A stretch of DNA of 64,000 nucleotides. It comes from Ichthyophis bannanicus (lineage: Eukaryota; Chordata; Amphibia; Gymnophiona; Ichthyophiidae). The stretch is from contig CM066040.1 of NCBI GenBank assembly GCA_033557465.1, forward strand, positions 324,960,297 to 325,024,296. Reading direction: 5' to 3'. How positions within the stretch are numbered: position 1 is the first letter of the stretch; every line of letters begins with the position of its first letter. Under the pieces are notes generated by a model. The model was not told where the DNA came from, did no database searches, and saw only the letters and a list, made by a program, of their open reading frames with translations. The translations under genes and the position numbers were made by a program. Positions 37,943 to 51,270 of this stretch are shown here, piece after piece.

Positions 37943-38205
37943 AAAATGGCACCCGTAGCTGCTGTTATTGTATCGATCCATCTCATTGCTGGCCTTCCTC
38001 TTTCGCGTTGACCTTCTACCTTGCCAAGCATGATGTCTTTCTCTAATGATCTCTCTCTTCGCATGATGTGTCCAAAGTATGAAAGTTGAAGTCATTTGAG
38101 CTTCTAAAGAAAGCTTTGGTTTGATCTCGTTAAGTACTGACTGGTTTGTTCTTCGGGCAGTCCATGGTATACACAGTATTCGCCGCCAGCACCATAATTC
38201 AAAGG
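37943..38205 (-). mobile_element. BovB-type RTE LINE 3' region, proximal piece
   Basis: Almost identical to 56745-57005 of the larger BovB copy (minus strand; codes the reverse transcriptase C-terminus). It is cut at 38205 on its 5' side and split from 31284-31384 by L1 copy 2. Confidence 0.85.
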
Positions 38206-38775
38206 CAGGCTAAATATCACCACCATTTGCATAGTGGTGGCGACCAGCACTGAATCCAGATCAGCCTCAGCCACTATCTGGAAACTGGTTTCGAATATTT
38301 AGGGGGGGGGGGGGGATTTACGATTTACGTTGCCGCTTTAACTTTGCGACAGATATTCAATACCAGGGCCGTATCCAGGTTGCCCAAAATGTGATATTTA
38401 GCTGCTGGCCAGGTTGCAAAGCTGGCTAATGTTAGAACAGCCATGCAACTGTGCAAACTTTAGCTGGTGAAGGTAACTGGGCAGCGGATGAATAATGCCA
38501 CAGTGCTGTCCCCAGAATACCCCAGTGCTAGCCGGCTAGCGTCAGGGTGTGCAGCGGTGGCACCTGGGGGGCATTCAGTGTTTGTGCCGCTGAATATCCC
38601 TGGGATAACGGTTATCAGGTCTGCCAACCGCATTAATTATCTTGAATATGCCACCTTAGATTTTATTCAACTTTGGAGTCTGGCATTTAGAAAACAAATG
38701 CTGACCTCTGAGGCTAAATATCAGCCTGTAAATATCTTGCACCCCTGGCACCACTCTTCATATTGTAAGTGAAGG
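38206..38775. other. Non-coding dispersed repeat
   Basis: Phrases such as GCACTGAATCC, GCTGAATATCC and GGTTATCAGG recur at 26340-26480 and 44590-44800. This suggests a non-coding (MITE-like) repeat of about 500 bp. A G-run is at about 38305. No gene. Confidence 0.45.
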
Positions 38776-38777
38776 AA

Positions 38778-38960
38778 TGGTCTAGTGCTTAGAATGGAAG
38801 ATTAGGAAGCACAGAAACTTACATTCAGATTTTGTGTCTCACAAGGACACAGCTTGAGCAAGTTGCTTTATGTCTCCTAACCTCTGCTCTTCACTTTAAC
38901 TATAGGTTCTTTGAGAAGGGACTGTATACGCCCTGGAGTGCCTTAGAAATCAACAATATT
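38778..38960 (+). mobile_element. MIR-like SINE fragment
   Basis: The segment has the MIR/core-SINE type phrases CTTGAGCAAGTTGCTTTATG, TCTCCTAACCTCTGCTC and, further on, TTCTTTGAGAAGGGACTGTA. It is old and diverged, so this is a family-level guess. Confidence 0.5.
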
Positions 38961-39884
38961 ATATATCCTCTTTATTTTTAAAAAAGTGAAAAAACCCCTT
39001 GGGAACAGAGATGATGTCAGCACTGTAGGCAAATACCACGTTGCCCATTAACACTTGGCTGCTAGGGAGCTGCAGACTTTACCCTTTCTCTGGTCTCTTC
39101 CTCACTTGTCCATTTCTTTGCTCTGCTGCTAAGCTCCCCAGTGTCTGACCTTAATATTCTTGAATCATTTCATGCAATATCATAGGGAAAAACAGTCATC
39201 TAGCTGGCTCAGGTGTGATCTGCTAGGCTTCTTATGCATGCACAAGTTTGTTCCATGTGGTCACCTCAAGGCACATTTTTCCAAAGTTACTACACTTTGG
39301 CAAGCCCAATACATATAGGTACGGGAACACTACAGCAGGTGAGCTGGAGTATCCCTTAATTAGGATCTGATGCTGTCTTTTTATGTGATCCTTCAGAATT
39401 TGATATACAGAATTTAAGAGGTACTTCGCAGACACTATCCATAATCTATATGTTAATATAACACACAAAACCACCCATCACCTTTGTCATGTTTGTTAAT
39501 GTGATGGTTGAAGGAAGGGGGAGGGGTGTTGTCCACTAGTGCTTAGGATAGGAAATCTAAAATGATAAAGCTAGGAAAACCCTTAAGAAGACTGACGTGG
39601 ACCAGCAGCACTGGGAAGGCAGTAAAGCCCTGAGGTTCCAGACCCTTAACCCGAAAAGAATAGGAGGAAATAATTTAGGAACAATGAATTCCAGTCCTTC
39701 TCCTGCTTGCTTTGTTCTGGGCTCTAATAGCAATAGATGAGCAGACACTGTACACATACAGCAATCGTGTAAAAACTGTTTAAAAATACCCCTTTCTTTT
39801 CTCAGATGTCATGTAATCCCTGAGGCAAATGCAGGCCAGATTTAGACTTTTCTCCCTTTGTCTATGGGGAAAAAGCTTAGTCAT
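38961..39884. other. Non-coding sequence
   Basis: No gene or repeat recognised. Open frames here are short and without known motifs. Confidence 0.4.
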
Positions 39885-40680
39885 TTTATTTATTTAACTG
39901 TTTTTATATACCATCTTTCTACAATCCAAGACGGTTTACAAGAAACCAAACACAGCTGCTTTACATGGAAGAGTACATTTTCAACGAGGAACTGCGTAGT
40001 TTAAACCATGACTTATTTACATATACATGTTGAGAGGCAGGGATAAGGAGAAGTGGATGGAGGGGGAATGGGGGTGATAAGGGGATAGGGGTAAGTAGTG
40101 GTCGCGGAGTGGTTGGGGGCATTAGCAGGGGGAAGTCTTAAGGGGGCAGAGAGAAGTGTTCTTCGAAGAGGTAGGTTTTGAGTTTCTTCCGGTGTTCAGA
40201 GTGGTCCGGGCAAGTATGAAGTTCGAATGGAAGGGCGTTCCATAAAGAGGAGGCACAAAGGGAGAAGGCCGTATTACAGGTGGATTGCTTGCTTTTTTTC
40301 TTTGCTGCTAGTATGTTTAGGATGTTGATGGTATTAGGTCGACGTGATCTGGTGTTCTTGGTTTTGGATAGGAGTGAGGATAAGCAGGAGACTGATTTGT
40401 TGTGGATAATTCGGTGTATGAGTGTGATGGTTTTAAATTTTATTCTAGACAGTATGGGGAGCCAATGGACGTCATAGAGGATTGGGGTGATGCGGGAACA
40501 TCCGGAGGTATTTGTGATTAAGTGTGCTATTGTGTTCTGTGCCATGCTTAGGGAGACCTTGGTAGATGAGGTTACAGTAGTCGAGGGTAGGGGTGGTAAG
40601 TGCTTGGCAGACAGTGCGGAAGGAGTCTGGGTTAAGTAAAGGTTGGAGGTTCCTCAAGGTTCGTAATTTGGAATAAATTG
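39885..40680 (-). mobile_element. L2/CR1-superfamily LINE 3' end
   Basis: The minus strand codes the end of a LINE reverse transcriptase: LTTPTLDYCNLIYQGLPKHG at 40657-40472, then TPILYDVHWLPILSRIKFKT and SSLWNALPFELH to 40138. The 3' untranslated part on the same strand runs to about 39885 and ends with a TATATAAAAACAG-like segment and A/T repeats. The frames overlap with a shift near 40500. The tail resembles the tail of the tRNA-SINEs here. Confidence 0.75.
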
Positions 40681-40976
40681 TGTTTGTTCCTTATCTGGTT
40701 ATGGAAGGTGAGGTTCTGGTTAAGTATTAATCCGAGATATTTGACTTGACTTTTTATGGGGAGGGTGACGTTGCCAAGGGCAACAGATGTCGGGGGAGGG
40801 GGGTATAGGAAGGATTGGAAATAATTTGGAGAGCTTCCATGCTAAAAGTATTTTTATTTCTTGGAAGTATTTTGCTGTCAGTCCCAACTAATTTAAGATG
40901 CAATCTGCACTCAGAAACTCCTGCAAGAGCTACACTGATAATGTGGCTGAAACAGCAAGATGGGACCTGAGGGGAG

Positions 40977-41253
40977 AATGGTTTTATATACCACCTTATC
41001 CTTCAATCAAAGTGGTCACAACACAATTGGGGGATACATTTAACACAAGGGGATATGAGACACATACACTAATACTTACAGGGAACATGGGCAGTGGAGG
41101 GTTAAGTGGCTTGCCCAAGACCACAAGGAGCACCTGTGGGACTAGAAACCCCAGTCCTTCCGGCCCAAGGTTGCTGTCCTCTAGTGGGATTTGAACCCTT
41201 GACCTTCTGGCCTGAGGTAACTTGTCCCAACCACTAGGCCACTTCTCCCTCAA
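40977..41253 (-). mobile_element. tRNA-derived SINE, copy B
   Basis: Same unit as 22468-22768: an A box on the minus strand near 41245 (TGGCCTAGTGG), a B box near 41195 (GGTTCAAATCC) and a tail near 40985 (TATACCACCTTATCC on plus). Confidence 0.85.
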
Positions 41254-41880
41254 AACAAGAACAGATAGCTGGGGTACAAGATGCACACTGCTGAATTAAA
41301 CGATCAGCTGTATATCTTTTCCCTTGACAGTCCTTCCACAGAAAAGTATTTTTGTTGTAAGTGAGGGGAACAATTTAGAAGAGGACTTAAAAAATGTACT
41401 AGGGGAGGTTTGGGCAAGTCCGGAGAATCCCTTTGGTACCATTCAGTCTGTGGAGTTAGTTCAGATTAAAATAAAACCTGTAAAAAGGGTCCAAAAACAC
41501 CTTTTATTCAAAGTGATGAAAGCTAAGGAATAGAATATGCTTAAAGCAAAAACGTATCAGGTAGGACAAGGAGTAAGCACTGTGCAAGTAGAGTCAAGGG
41601 AAGGCCAAGGAGATGAACTGAAGAACAGAGGCATTTGAATTAAATGTAAATCCTAAAAATAAACTAAAGCAGCCTACTAAGCTAAATGAAAGATGCCACG
41701 TTTTAATGTAGAAATTATGGGGACATTATGCTCAGCAAGTTATTACACTCATGGCTTATGAATAGACACGGAATCCAACTAAAGAGCAACAGAAATATTC
41801 ATAACTATCTGCACTGTCAGGCCCCATTGGAAGAATTATAGAAGAAGGCAGAACAAGGGACTGAGATACAACAGACGGAG
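41254..41880. other. Non-coding sequence
   Basis: A 69-codon frame (41324-41533) shows no known motif. Nothing else is recognised. Confidence 0.4.
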
Positions 41881-41884
41881 CACA

Positions 41885-42690
41885 GTGCGGCTTGAAGGCA
41901 GAGCAGGACAGTGAAAGCAGGGCTGGGTTAGAGGGGATGGGGAAGACAGGGCTCAGCTAGATGGGGCAGCGAAGGCAGAACCTCTTAGAAGGGAGGGCGA
42001 AAAAAAAGCAGAGAGAGAAGGAGGGAGCAGTGAAAGTGTGGCTGAGACAGGAGGGGACAGCAGGACCGGGCCAACTATCAGGCAAACTAGGCAGTCGCCT
42101 GAAGTGGCAGCTTCTGGGGGGCAGCAAAGAACAGGGCATTCAAAGCTAAATGACTGATTTTGACAGCTAGGCACAACATAAGACTTAAGGTCTGGCTAGG
42201 GTGCTAACACCTTGAATCAACTCTGGGGCTGACCATGGGGGACAGTGAAGACAGAACTTGGATATATAGGACAGTGCAAGCAGAACTTGCTTGGAAGGGA
42301 CAGGGAAAGCAGGGCTGGGATAAAAGCAGAGTGTGGGCAAGGCAGGGTACAAAGAGAGGGGATAGTGAAGGCAGGGCTCAGATAGATGAGACAGTGCCAG
42401 CAGAACTTGCTTAGAAGGGGCAGTGAAAGCGGGGCTGGGATAGAGGGGGGTAGTGAACACAGGGTTTGCATAGATAGGGCAATGTGAGGAGAACTTGCTT
42501 AGAAGGGACAGTGAAAGCAGATAGGAGGGGAAGGCAGGGCTGGGATAAAAGGAGGCTGAAGGCAAGGCAAAGCAGGAAGAGAGGGGACAGTGAATGCAGG
42601 GCCCTGATAGAGGGGATGGTGACGACAGGACCTGGATAGATAAGAACTTGGTGCAGGGATAGAAGGAGGGTGAAGGCAGAGCTGGGATAT
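41885..42690. repeat. Degenerate minisatellite
   Basis: Imperfect tandem copies of a unit built on GGGACAGTGAAGGCAGGGCT, GGGATAGA and GCAGAACTTGCTTAGAAGG. The spacing is irregular, roughly 25 to 60 bp. At least twelve units are readable by eye. The open frames on the minus strand simply translate the repeat. Confidence 0.75.
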
Positions 42691-43039
42691 AGAGGGATTT
42701 CCTGCACAGTGGGTAAAGGAGTGTGGCACAGATTGTGCCAGGTGGGCTCCCACTGCTGCTTTCAGTAACTGGACAGGGCAGCCCAAGGCAGAGCCCTTTA
42801 CAGAGAGCGAGTGCAGTATACTAGCTCCGGCAGCAGGCAACGAGCAAAGCCTAATACAGAGGATACGAGTGTGGATACATAGGAATACACTGTGACCATA
42901 ACAAATTCTGTTTGGCTCATGGATTTTAATGGAGAACATAAATGAGAATATTATGATGCCTCTGTACATGTCCCTGGTGTGACTGCACCTCGAGTGATTG
43001 GTATAGCTCTGGTTGCCCCCACCTGAAAAGGAGATAGTG

Positions 43040-43170
43040 CAGTGTTTCTCAAGCAGCTTCCGGTGCACCCCCTAACCAGTCTTGTTTTGCGTGCACTGTC
43101 TCCATTGCATGTGTATTCATTGTGGATATGCTGAAAACCAGATTGGGGTAGGGGGTACAGGACTGACTTG
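43040..43170. mobile_element. Palindromic MITE, degraded copy
   Basis: It starts CAGTGTTTCTCAAGCAG and contains GTATTCATTGTGGATATGCT and GAAAACCAGATTGGGG, as in the MITE at 21607-21767. The right end is eroded. Confidence 0.55.
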
Positions 43171-43179
43171 AACAACACT

Positions 43180-43850
43180 GATATAGTGGAACTAGAAAAG
43201 ATTCAATGAAGGGTAACAAAAACAGTAAAGGGCATAGAACAGCCCCTTCTGAAGAGAGGCTGAGCAAGTTAGAGCCTTGGAGAAAAGAGGTTTAAGAAGG
43301 GATAACCCACTCTTCGTGCACCTCCTCCCTTCAGTGCCAAGCCTATACCCACCAGCCCTCTGCATCTCCTTTCCCCTTCTTGTCTCCCCTAGTCTCTCTC
43401 TTTCCCTCCAGCCAGTGGCAGTCTTTCTCGCTCCTTTCTCCCAGCCAATTCCCTCCAGTCTCTCTTTTCCTTCCAGCCAGTCTCCATCAACTTCTTTCTC
43501 TTTTCTTGCCCTGCAGTCTTCCTGTAATAGTCTCACGGACCCCCCACGGGTCCAGGACCTCAGGTCGAGAACCAATGCACTAGAAGTTTATAAAATTATG
43601 AATTGGGTGGGACAGTTAAATAAGCAACAATTGCTTAACCTTTCATGAAAACAAATCATAGAAAGCATTTTTCACACAGCGCATAATTATCCTGTGGAAT
43701 CTGTTGCTGGAGGATGAAGTCAAAGCGGCCAACATAATGGGATTCAAAAGAGATTTGGAGAGGTTTCTGGAGGAAAAGTCCATAAGACATTGTTAGCCAG
43801 GTAGACTTGAGAAAGCCGTTGCTCATCCCTGGCGATGAAGTGAGAACATA
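43180..43850 (+). mobile_element. CR1-like LINE 3' fragment, plus strand
   Basis: It codes degraded CR1 C-terminal phrases (ALEVYKIMNWVGQLNKQQLL at about 43565-43640; then IQKRFGEVSGGK-like sequence near 43745). It is interrupted by a CT-rich stretch (43310-43540). It meets the next CR1, in opposite orientation, tail to tail at about 43850. Confidence 0.65.
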
Positions 43851-44460
43851 AGAACATAAGAACATAAGATATGCCATACTGGGTCAGACCAAGGTCCATC
43901 AAGCCCAGTATCCTGTTTCCAACAGTGGCCAATCTATGTCATACGTACCTAGCAGTTTCCCCAAGGGACACAGGTTCCACAATGCTTGTATTGGTTCAAG
44001 CATTGATATCCTGGGTCCCTTCTTAATAATGGTTTATGGACCTTTCCTCCAGGAACTTGTCCAAACCTTTTTTAAACCCAGCTACACTAACAGCCTTTAC
44101 TACATCCTCCGGCAACAAATTCCAGAGTTTGATTACACGTTGAGTGAAAAAATATTTTCTTTTATTAGTCTTAAATAGTTTACCCTGTAGCTTCATTGCA
44201 TGTCCCCTAGTCTTTCTATATTCTGATAAGGTAAACAATCGATCTACGTTTACCCGTTCCACTCCGTTCATTAATTTATAGACTTCTATCATCTCTCCCC
44301 TCAGCCGTCTCTTTTCCAGGTTAAAGAGCCCCAACCGTTTTAGCCTTTCTTCATAGGAGTAGCCTTCCATCCCCTTTACCATTTTGGTGGCTCTTCTCTG
44401 AACCTTTTCTAAAATCGCTATATCCTTTTTAAGATACGGCGACCAGAAATAGATCTACAT
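43850..44460 (-). mobile_element. CR1-like LINE 3' end, minus strand
   Basis: 44382-44023 codes the end of a CR1 reverse transcriptase without a stop ([40 protein letters not shown]). The 3' end holds GTCAGACCAAGGTCCATC and a terminal octamer repeat (AAGAACAT on plus, three units at about 43851-43875). It is well preserved compared with the copy at 21950. Confidence 0.85.
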
Positions 44461-44960
44461 TTTGGGATTTGCCAGGTACTTGTGATCCAGACTCCTACGG
44501 TCAGAGACAGGATGCTGCATTTCATGGGCCTTGAGGTTGACTCAGCATGGCCTCTTTTAGGTTTATGAAAGACAAGGGGAACGCTGGAGGGCTATTCAGT
44601 GCTGGGGGGTCATATTTGGGTTGACTGGATAGCGGTAATATTCAGCCACTGGGCAGTTCGCCAGGGCATCCATTTAAGTGCCAAACCTTAACTGTTTGGG
44701 GATAATGGACTAGCTGGTTATCCCCATATGCTGCCTGGTCCACTCCCAGAACATCCCAGTACTAGCTGGTTAACACTGGGACACTTAGAGGCTGCCAGCT
44801 CTGCAAATCGCCTAAATGGCTTCGAATTATGCCCCCCCCGAGATTTTGCATCAAATACACCAGTGGATGAAGATGAGATCCCTTACCTTGAGGGTTGGCT
44901 TTCTTCAGCATCTGCACCTGTCTCCCTAAAAAGAAGTTTATCCCGAGAGTGGCTCTGAGA
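44461..44960. other. Non-coding dispersed repeat
   Basis: 44590-44800 shares the CAGTGCTG, GATAGCGGTAATATTCAGCC and GGTTAACACTGG phrases with 38270-38620. No gene. Confidence 0.45.
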
Positions 44961-45345
44961 CACACCTCGCATCCGGTGTCACTTTCTCCAGTCTCCTCTC
45001 ACTTGCCGCACTTTCCGGGGGGGGAGGAGGGGGGGAATCCTGAGTTGGGATAAGTTTCTGATAGCTTTTCTCTTTTTTGTTTCCCCATTCTGAAATGAAC
45101 AGTCCAACCCCCACCCCCTACAGAGCAGTTCGGACAGTCGCCGGGTCCCCTTATTCCCGCACCCGGGAGTTACTGAACGCCCCCGGGAAAAGCGCGTACA
45201 ACAGTCTTAGTAAACGCTGCGCAGCGCTACCTCGACATTCCTCTGCGCCTTTCTGCTTGGCCCAGAAGGACAAACGCCGAGTTTCTGGATGTCCGGAGCC
45301 CCGGGATGGAGAGGAAGCAGACCCTATTTACTGCTAGTAAACACC
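44961..45345. other. CpG-rich segment downstream of the KLF gene
   Basis: It has many CG dinucleotides (CCGCACTTTCCGGGG, GCGCGTACAACAG, CTGCGCAGCGC) in an otherwise CpG-poor flank. The 86-codon frame at 45077-45337 has no known motif. It could be an orphan CpG island or a distal promoter; no gene is supported. Confidence 0.45.
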
Positions 45346-45961
45346 CTACCAAAGAGAAGTCGCTTTAATCAACACAAATTAAAGGGAAGGAAATCACTAA
45401 CCAAACATAATAAAGCCAAGAGGCAGCTTAATCTTACCGCGAACATGCTGCAGAAACCCTGACATTTCGACACGTTGGGCTTTTTAGTTTTGCTCAACCA
45501 GTTTTTAGCCAGAAACGGAACTTCGTTTAAAATACAGTATAAAACTAGAGAACAGTTTTTGGAGCAGCGAAAACAAGCAAACAACTCAGATCCTCTTGTT
45601 ATTCTTTTTAATTGCATCCCAGAAAAGATACGAGTGTAATGTTTAGGCAGGTTGCTCCCAGGTGAAACGGTACAGCTGTGCTGATCGCCATCAGGAACCC
45701 TGTTCCCCCAGCTGGCCCAGGAAAGTGTGAGTAGAGCATAGATAGCTTAAGGGCGTACTCAAGGAAGGAAGGGCATTTCTCAATAAAAAGCGCACATCTT
45801 TTATTTTACCCCTGAGAAAATATAAACGGCACACAAAAAGGGGAAAGTTGGGTATCAGAGAATGTGATGTACTGAGGAGTGCAGCACCTATTCCGCGGTA
45901 ATTGTACGGCTCCCAACCCCAGATGACATCAAAATCAACTGAAACGCTTGTTCTTTTAAAG
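45346..45961. other. Non-coding sequence past the KLF gene 3' end
   Basis: No gene or repeat recognised. Confidence 0.5.
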
Positions 45962-47018
45962 TTTATTTAAGCTTTTTTTTCTTTACAGATCACAGAAAGA
46001 ACGTGGATAAAACAACATTTCTGTAAAGGTCCTACTGTGATAGCCTCAATAACCGAGCTTACTATATACAAAAAAATATTGCACTTCTCTCAGCTCTTCG
46101 TCCAGCATCTCAATATTAACTAAAAAAGACCGTATTTTACAGACATTTTCATTTACAAATTGCTTTTTCAGAGCACTGTATAGGATGCCTATACAACAGG
46201 TAAGGCTTTTCTTTTTTTTACAAAAGAAAATTTCAAGTAAAATAGAAGCATATGAAGGCGAACATTCATACTTAACCTTTTTTTTTTTTTTTTTTTTACA
46301 AATATTACAGCTGTTGGGAAAGACAGTTCTGCGAGTACCTAGTTTTGTGTATATCCCTTTTGAAAGGAAGTAGTAAAATACAAAATACGAAAAAAGGAGG
46401 AAAAGGGGATAAAAAGTTCTTTAGAAAACAATTTAAACATTGTATAAAAGCTGAAGACTGGCATAAAAAGGAACAGTTGACTTCAGTAAAAAATAAAAAC
46501 GTGGCAGCTTTATTAATTAAAAGACTATTTCCAGAAATACTATAGAGTTTATTTCACAGATATTATACCTTTATGGGGCTTTTAATTTTGTACAATGTCT
46601 TATTTTTGTTGCTGTTTTTCTAGTAAGAGATCAACTAGCATAACTTCAAAGGGGCAGCTTCAAAAATCATTTCAAAGAAGGATTCCACTTTAAATTGCTG
46701 ATTCCAGGGCCCTGCCCCACCAGATTTTTAAAATTCATATTTATAGCTTCTTTAAATTACACATATGTTGCAGTAGCAGATGCATCCGGTGATTATGTTT
46801 TATTTCAGGTTTTTCTATACCGCGCTTTTAGGTTTTCACTTCTTTAAATACTGACTTTTACTTTGACACATTATATACATAAATTAGTACTTAACTTTTT
46901 AAAAATCCAATATGAAAATACTAGCCTTTGTCATAAATAGAGTTCTTTAGTATGCTTTGCCCCATGGTCTATTTACAGAGAGATTTCAAGTTTGAACATA
47001 GGTGGTCTGTGGGTTGCA
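45962..47018 (-). other. Probable KLF gene 3' untranslated region
   Basis: AT-rich sequence after the stop codon, without recognised repeats. AATAAA signals on the minus strand lie at 46799-46804, 46548-46553, 46509-46514 and 45962-45967. The last would give a 3' untranslated region of about 1.05 kb. Which one is used cannot be read from sequence. Confidence 0.55.
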
Positions 47019-49200
<2,182 letters not shown>

Positions 49201-49364
49201 CCCAGGTCCCCCCTCCAACAAAGGAAAAACTGGGAAAGACCTAGCAGAAAAAGCCACCCTTCACTCTACTCCAGTCTCAGTCAAGCCACTCGGAAAACTT
49301 CCTTGCACAACTTTTCCGTCAAGTCCCGAGTTTCGGCGAACGCGAGCCTGTTAATCTCCTCACT

Positions 49365-49504
49365 GCGCTCCTATTGGCTTGCCGGCTCTATTCATATTTA
49401 TGAGGCCTCTTCTCTGATTGGCAGCTAGGATTGAGCTGTTTGTAACATAAAAAGCGAATATTGGGACTCCGCCCCCAGCAGCCCCAATCCCGGCCGCTGA
49501 TTGG
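49365..49504 (-). promoter_or_regulatory. KLF gene core promoter
   Basis: Read on the minus strand, from far to near: CCAAT boxes at 49500-49504 and 49417-49421, a GC box GGGGGCGGAG (49467-49475), a TATA-like CATAAATATG (about 49393-49402), and another CCAAT at 49373-49377. One more CCAAT lies in the opposite orientation (49483-49487). The TATA-like site would place transcription start near 49370 and leave a leader of about 170 bp. The start site is inferred, not seen. Confidence 0.65.
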
Positions 49505-51190
49505 CTAAGAAGACTCCAGATTTCTGGCAAGAAAGTAAACCATAGAATAATACAAATACACGTAATGTACGTCTATGTGCGTGTGAGCGAGATTGTTGGA
49601 AACAGTTTGATGCTTAAATCTTTACAAACTGCAATGGAAAGCTTATAGCATTGAGTTTTTCATACTTTTCATTCAACTGCGGAGATTTAAGACATTGCAG
49701 AGGATGCATGGTATCAGAGACGAATAAAAAGTAAACCTTCGATTTCCTAGAATTTCATGATAAAAGTGGGTAATACGTACATTCATTCGCCGGTAATAAA
49801 AAAATCAAATTACATAAAATAAAATAGATGCGTGATTGAAAGGAAATAACATACTATTTGTGGGGACATTTGCACAGCAGTATTTCCAAAACGACGTCCT
49901 GGGAAAATTAAGTGATTATTATTATGAACAGACTAGGGCTGGGATATTAATAAGATTTGCAGAAAGTCGTGTGCGGCCATTAAATCTTTGCAGATAGCGA
50001 TAGATGCCTCCGTGCCCAGTCACTGCCCCTTGCCCCCTTCTTCTGAGCCCTTAACCTACTCACGAGAACCGTTTCTGCTTATTTCACACCAGTAGCTACA
50101 GGGAGCTCAAAAGATTTCACAGACTCGTGCTGACAACAAAACACGAGCGTGTGCGATCTTGGCGTGCAATGTGAATTTATCAGCATTTGGGAGGGTTTCC
50201 TTCCCTGCTACACCTAAACAGCAACACTAGAGGAGTCCCCTCGCCTGCCCATTTACCTTGAGCCCTGCCTTTCTGTATCTGCACTGCAGGGTTGCAAACC
50301 CGCACCTTGACAGTGTCAGGCTTTTTCTTGCCAGTGCTTTCTAAGGGGATTTCTATCAATTTCTCGAGAATCCTGTGAAACTTATACAGCCATCAGCACC
50401 TCCTCCCCCCCCCCCACCTCACTGCCCTGCGTCCTGGAGTGGTTGTTGGGGGGGGGGGGATTTCCTGTCACAAAAAGCCCCCAAACACAGTCTACTCTGG
50501 CGTAAACAGACACCTTCCTCATCGACAATCAATATTTAATTGCAAGTCTGCTAATTGCATTGTGGTGGGTTTGCAGCTCTCTCAAGTAAAATGTTCGCAT
50601 TACTAGAAGAAGATGTAAATCTGTCCTTGGTGGGTCAGAAATGAAATTTGATCTCCATTCGATGCACTTTTTCCTCAGTTGGAACCAGTGTAATTGCTTT
50701 GCACCTGCTTCTTATTGAAGTATGCAGGGTTTTCTATTTTGCCATATTTAGGGCCGTAGGTTCGCTGATGGTCTATAAAACCCGGAGGTTACTGCTCCTA
50801 ATTCCTACTCCGCGTTGCAACTCTCACCCGTACGAAGAGAAGTATGGGTGGGGCGGGCGCTGCGCCCCGGACAAGCCGCGCTGACAGAAATTTGTCGTTC
50901 CGACTCCCTCCCCTTCTCGTTGCGTTCCTGTTTGCAAGGAGAGCTCTCCAATATTCTACATTGCAATTACTTCACCGTTTTATATCAGAATATGAAAGTG
51001 TAATGATTAATAAAGGACTCAGAACGAAACCCCCACTGTTTTGCAAAATTGCCTGAAGACGATATACTTTTGAAATCCACACGAACTGGCTCGTTCGTTT
51101 TGTTTTCGTTTGCAGACTGTCCAGAGATTAAGTTGAACGAAAGGAACAGAAAAAAATAGACCTATCCTTTACCTAGGTCCACTGAATTGT
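49505..51190. other. Upstream flank of the KLF gene, low in repeats
   Basis: No gene and no recognised transposon. 50530-50570 has homeodomain-type TTTAATTGCA and TAATTGCA. 50770-50880 has TCTATAAAACCC and a nearby GGGGCGGGCG on the plus strand. C/G runs are at 50407 and 50449. Candidate regulatory DNA. Confidence 0.4.
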
Positions 51191-51270
51191 AGTTTATGGT
51201 TTATGGGGATTTGATATACCGTCCTTGGCTAGGCAGACAGAGCGGTTTACAATAAAATCAAATACAAATT
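51191..51270. mobile_element. LINE/SINE tail fragment
   Basis: GATATACCGTCC and GAGCGGTTTACAATAAAAT resemble the LINE tail at 39895-39960 and the SINE tails. Only the tail is present. Confidence 0.45.

Noticed and set aside
41324..41533. 69-codon frame near a SINE
   Set aside because: No motif, no similar frame elsewhere in the window, and no start or promoter evidence.
42185..43068. Minus-strand frames with repeated PSxPAF-like phrases
   Set aside because: They translate the minisatellite at 41885-42690 and have no known protein motif.
45077..45337. Gene in the CpG-rich segment
   Set aside because: 86 codons without known motif, conservation or splice evidence; listed only as a CpG-rich segment.
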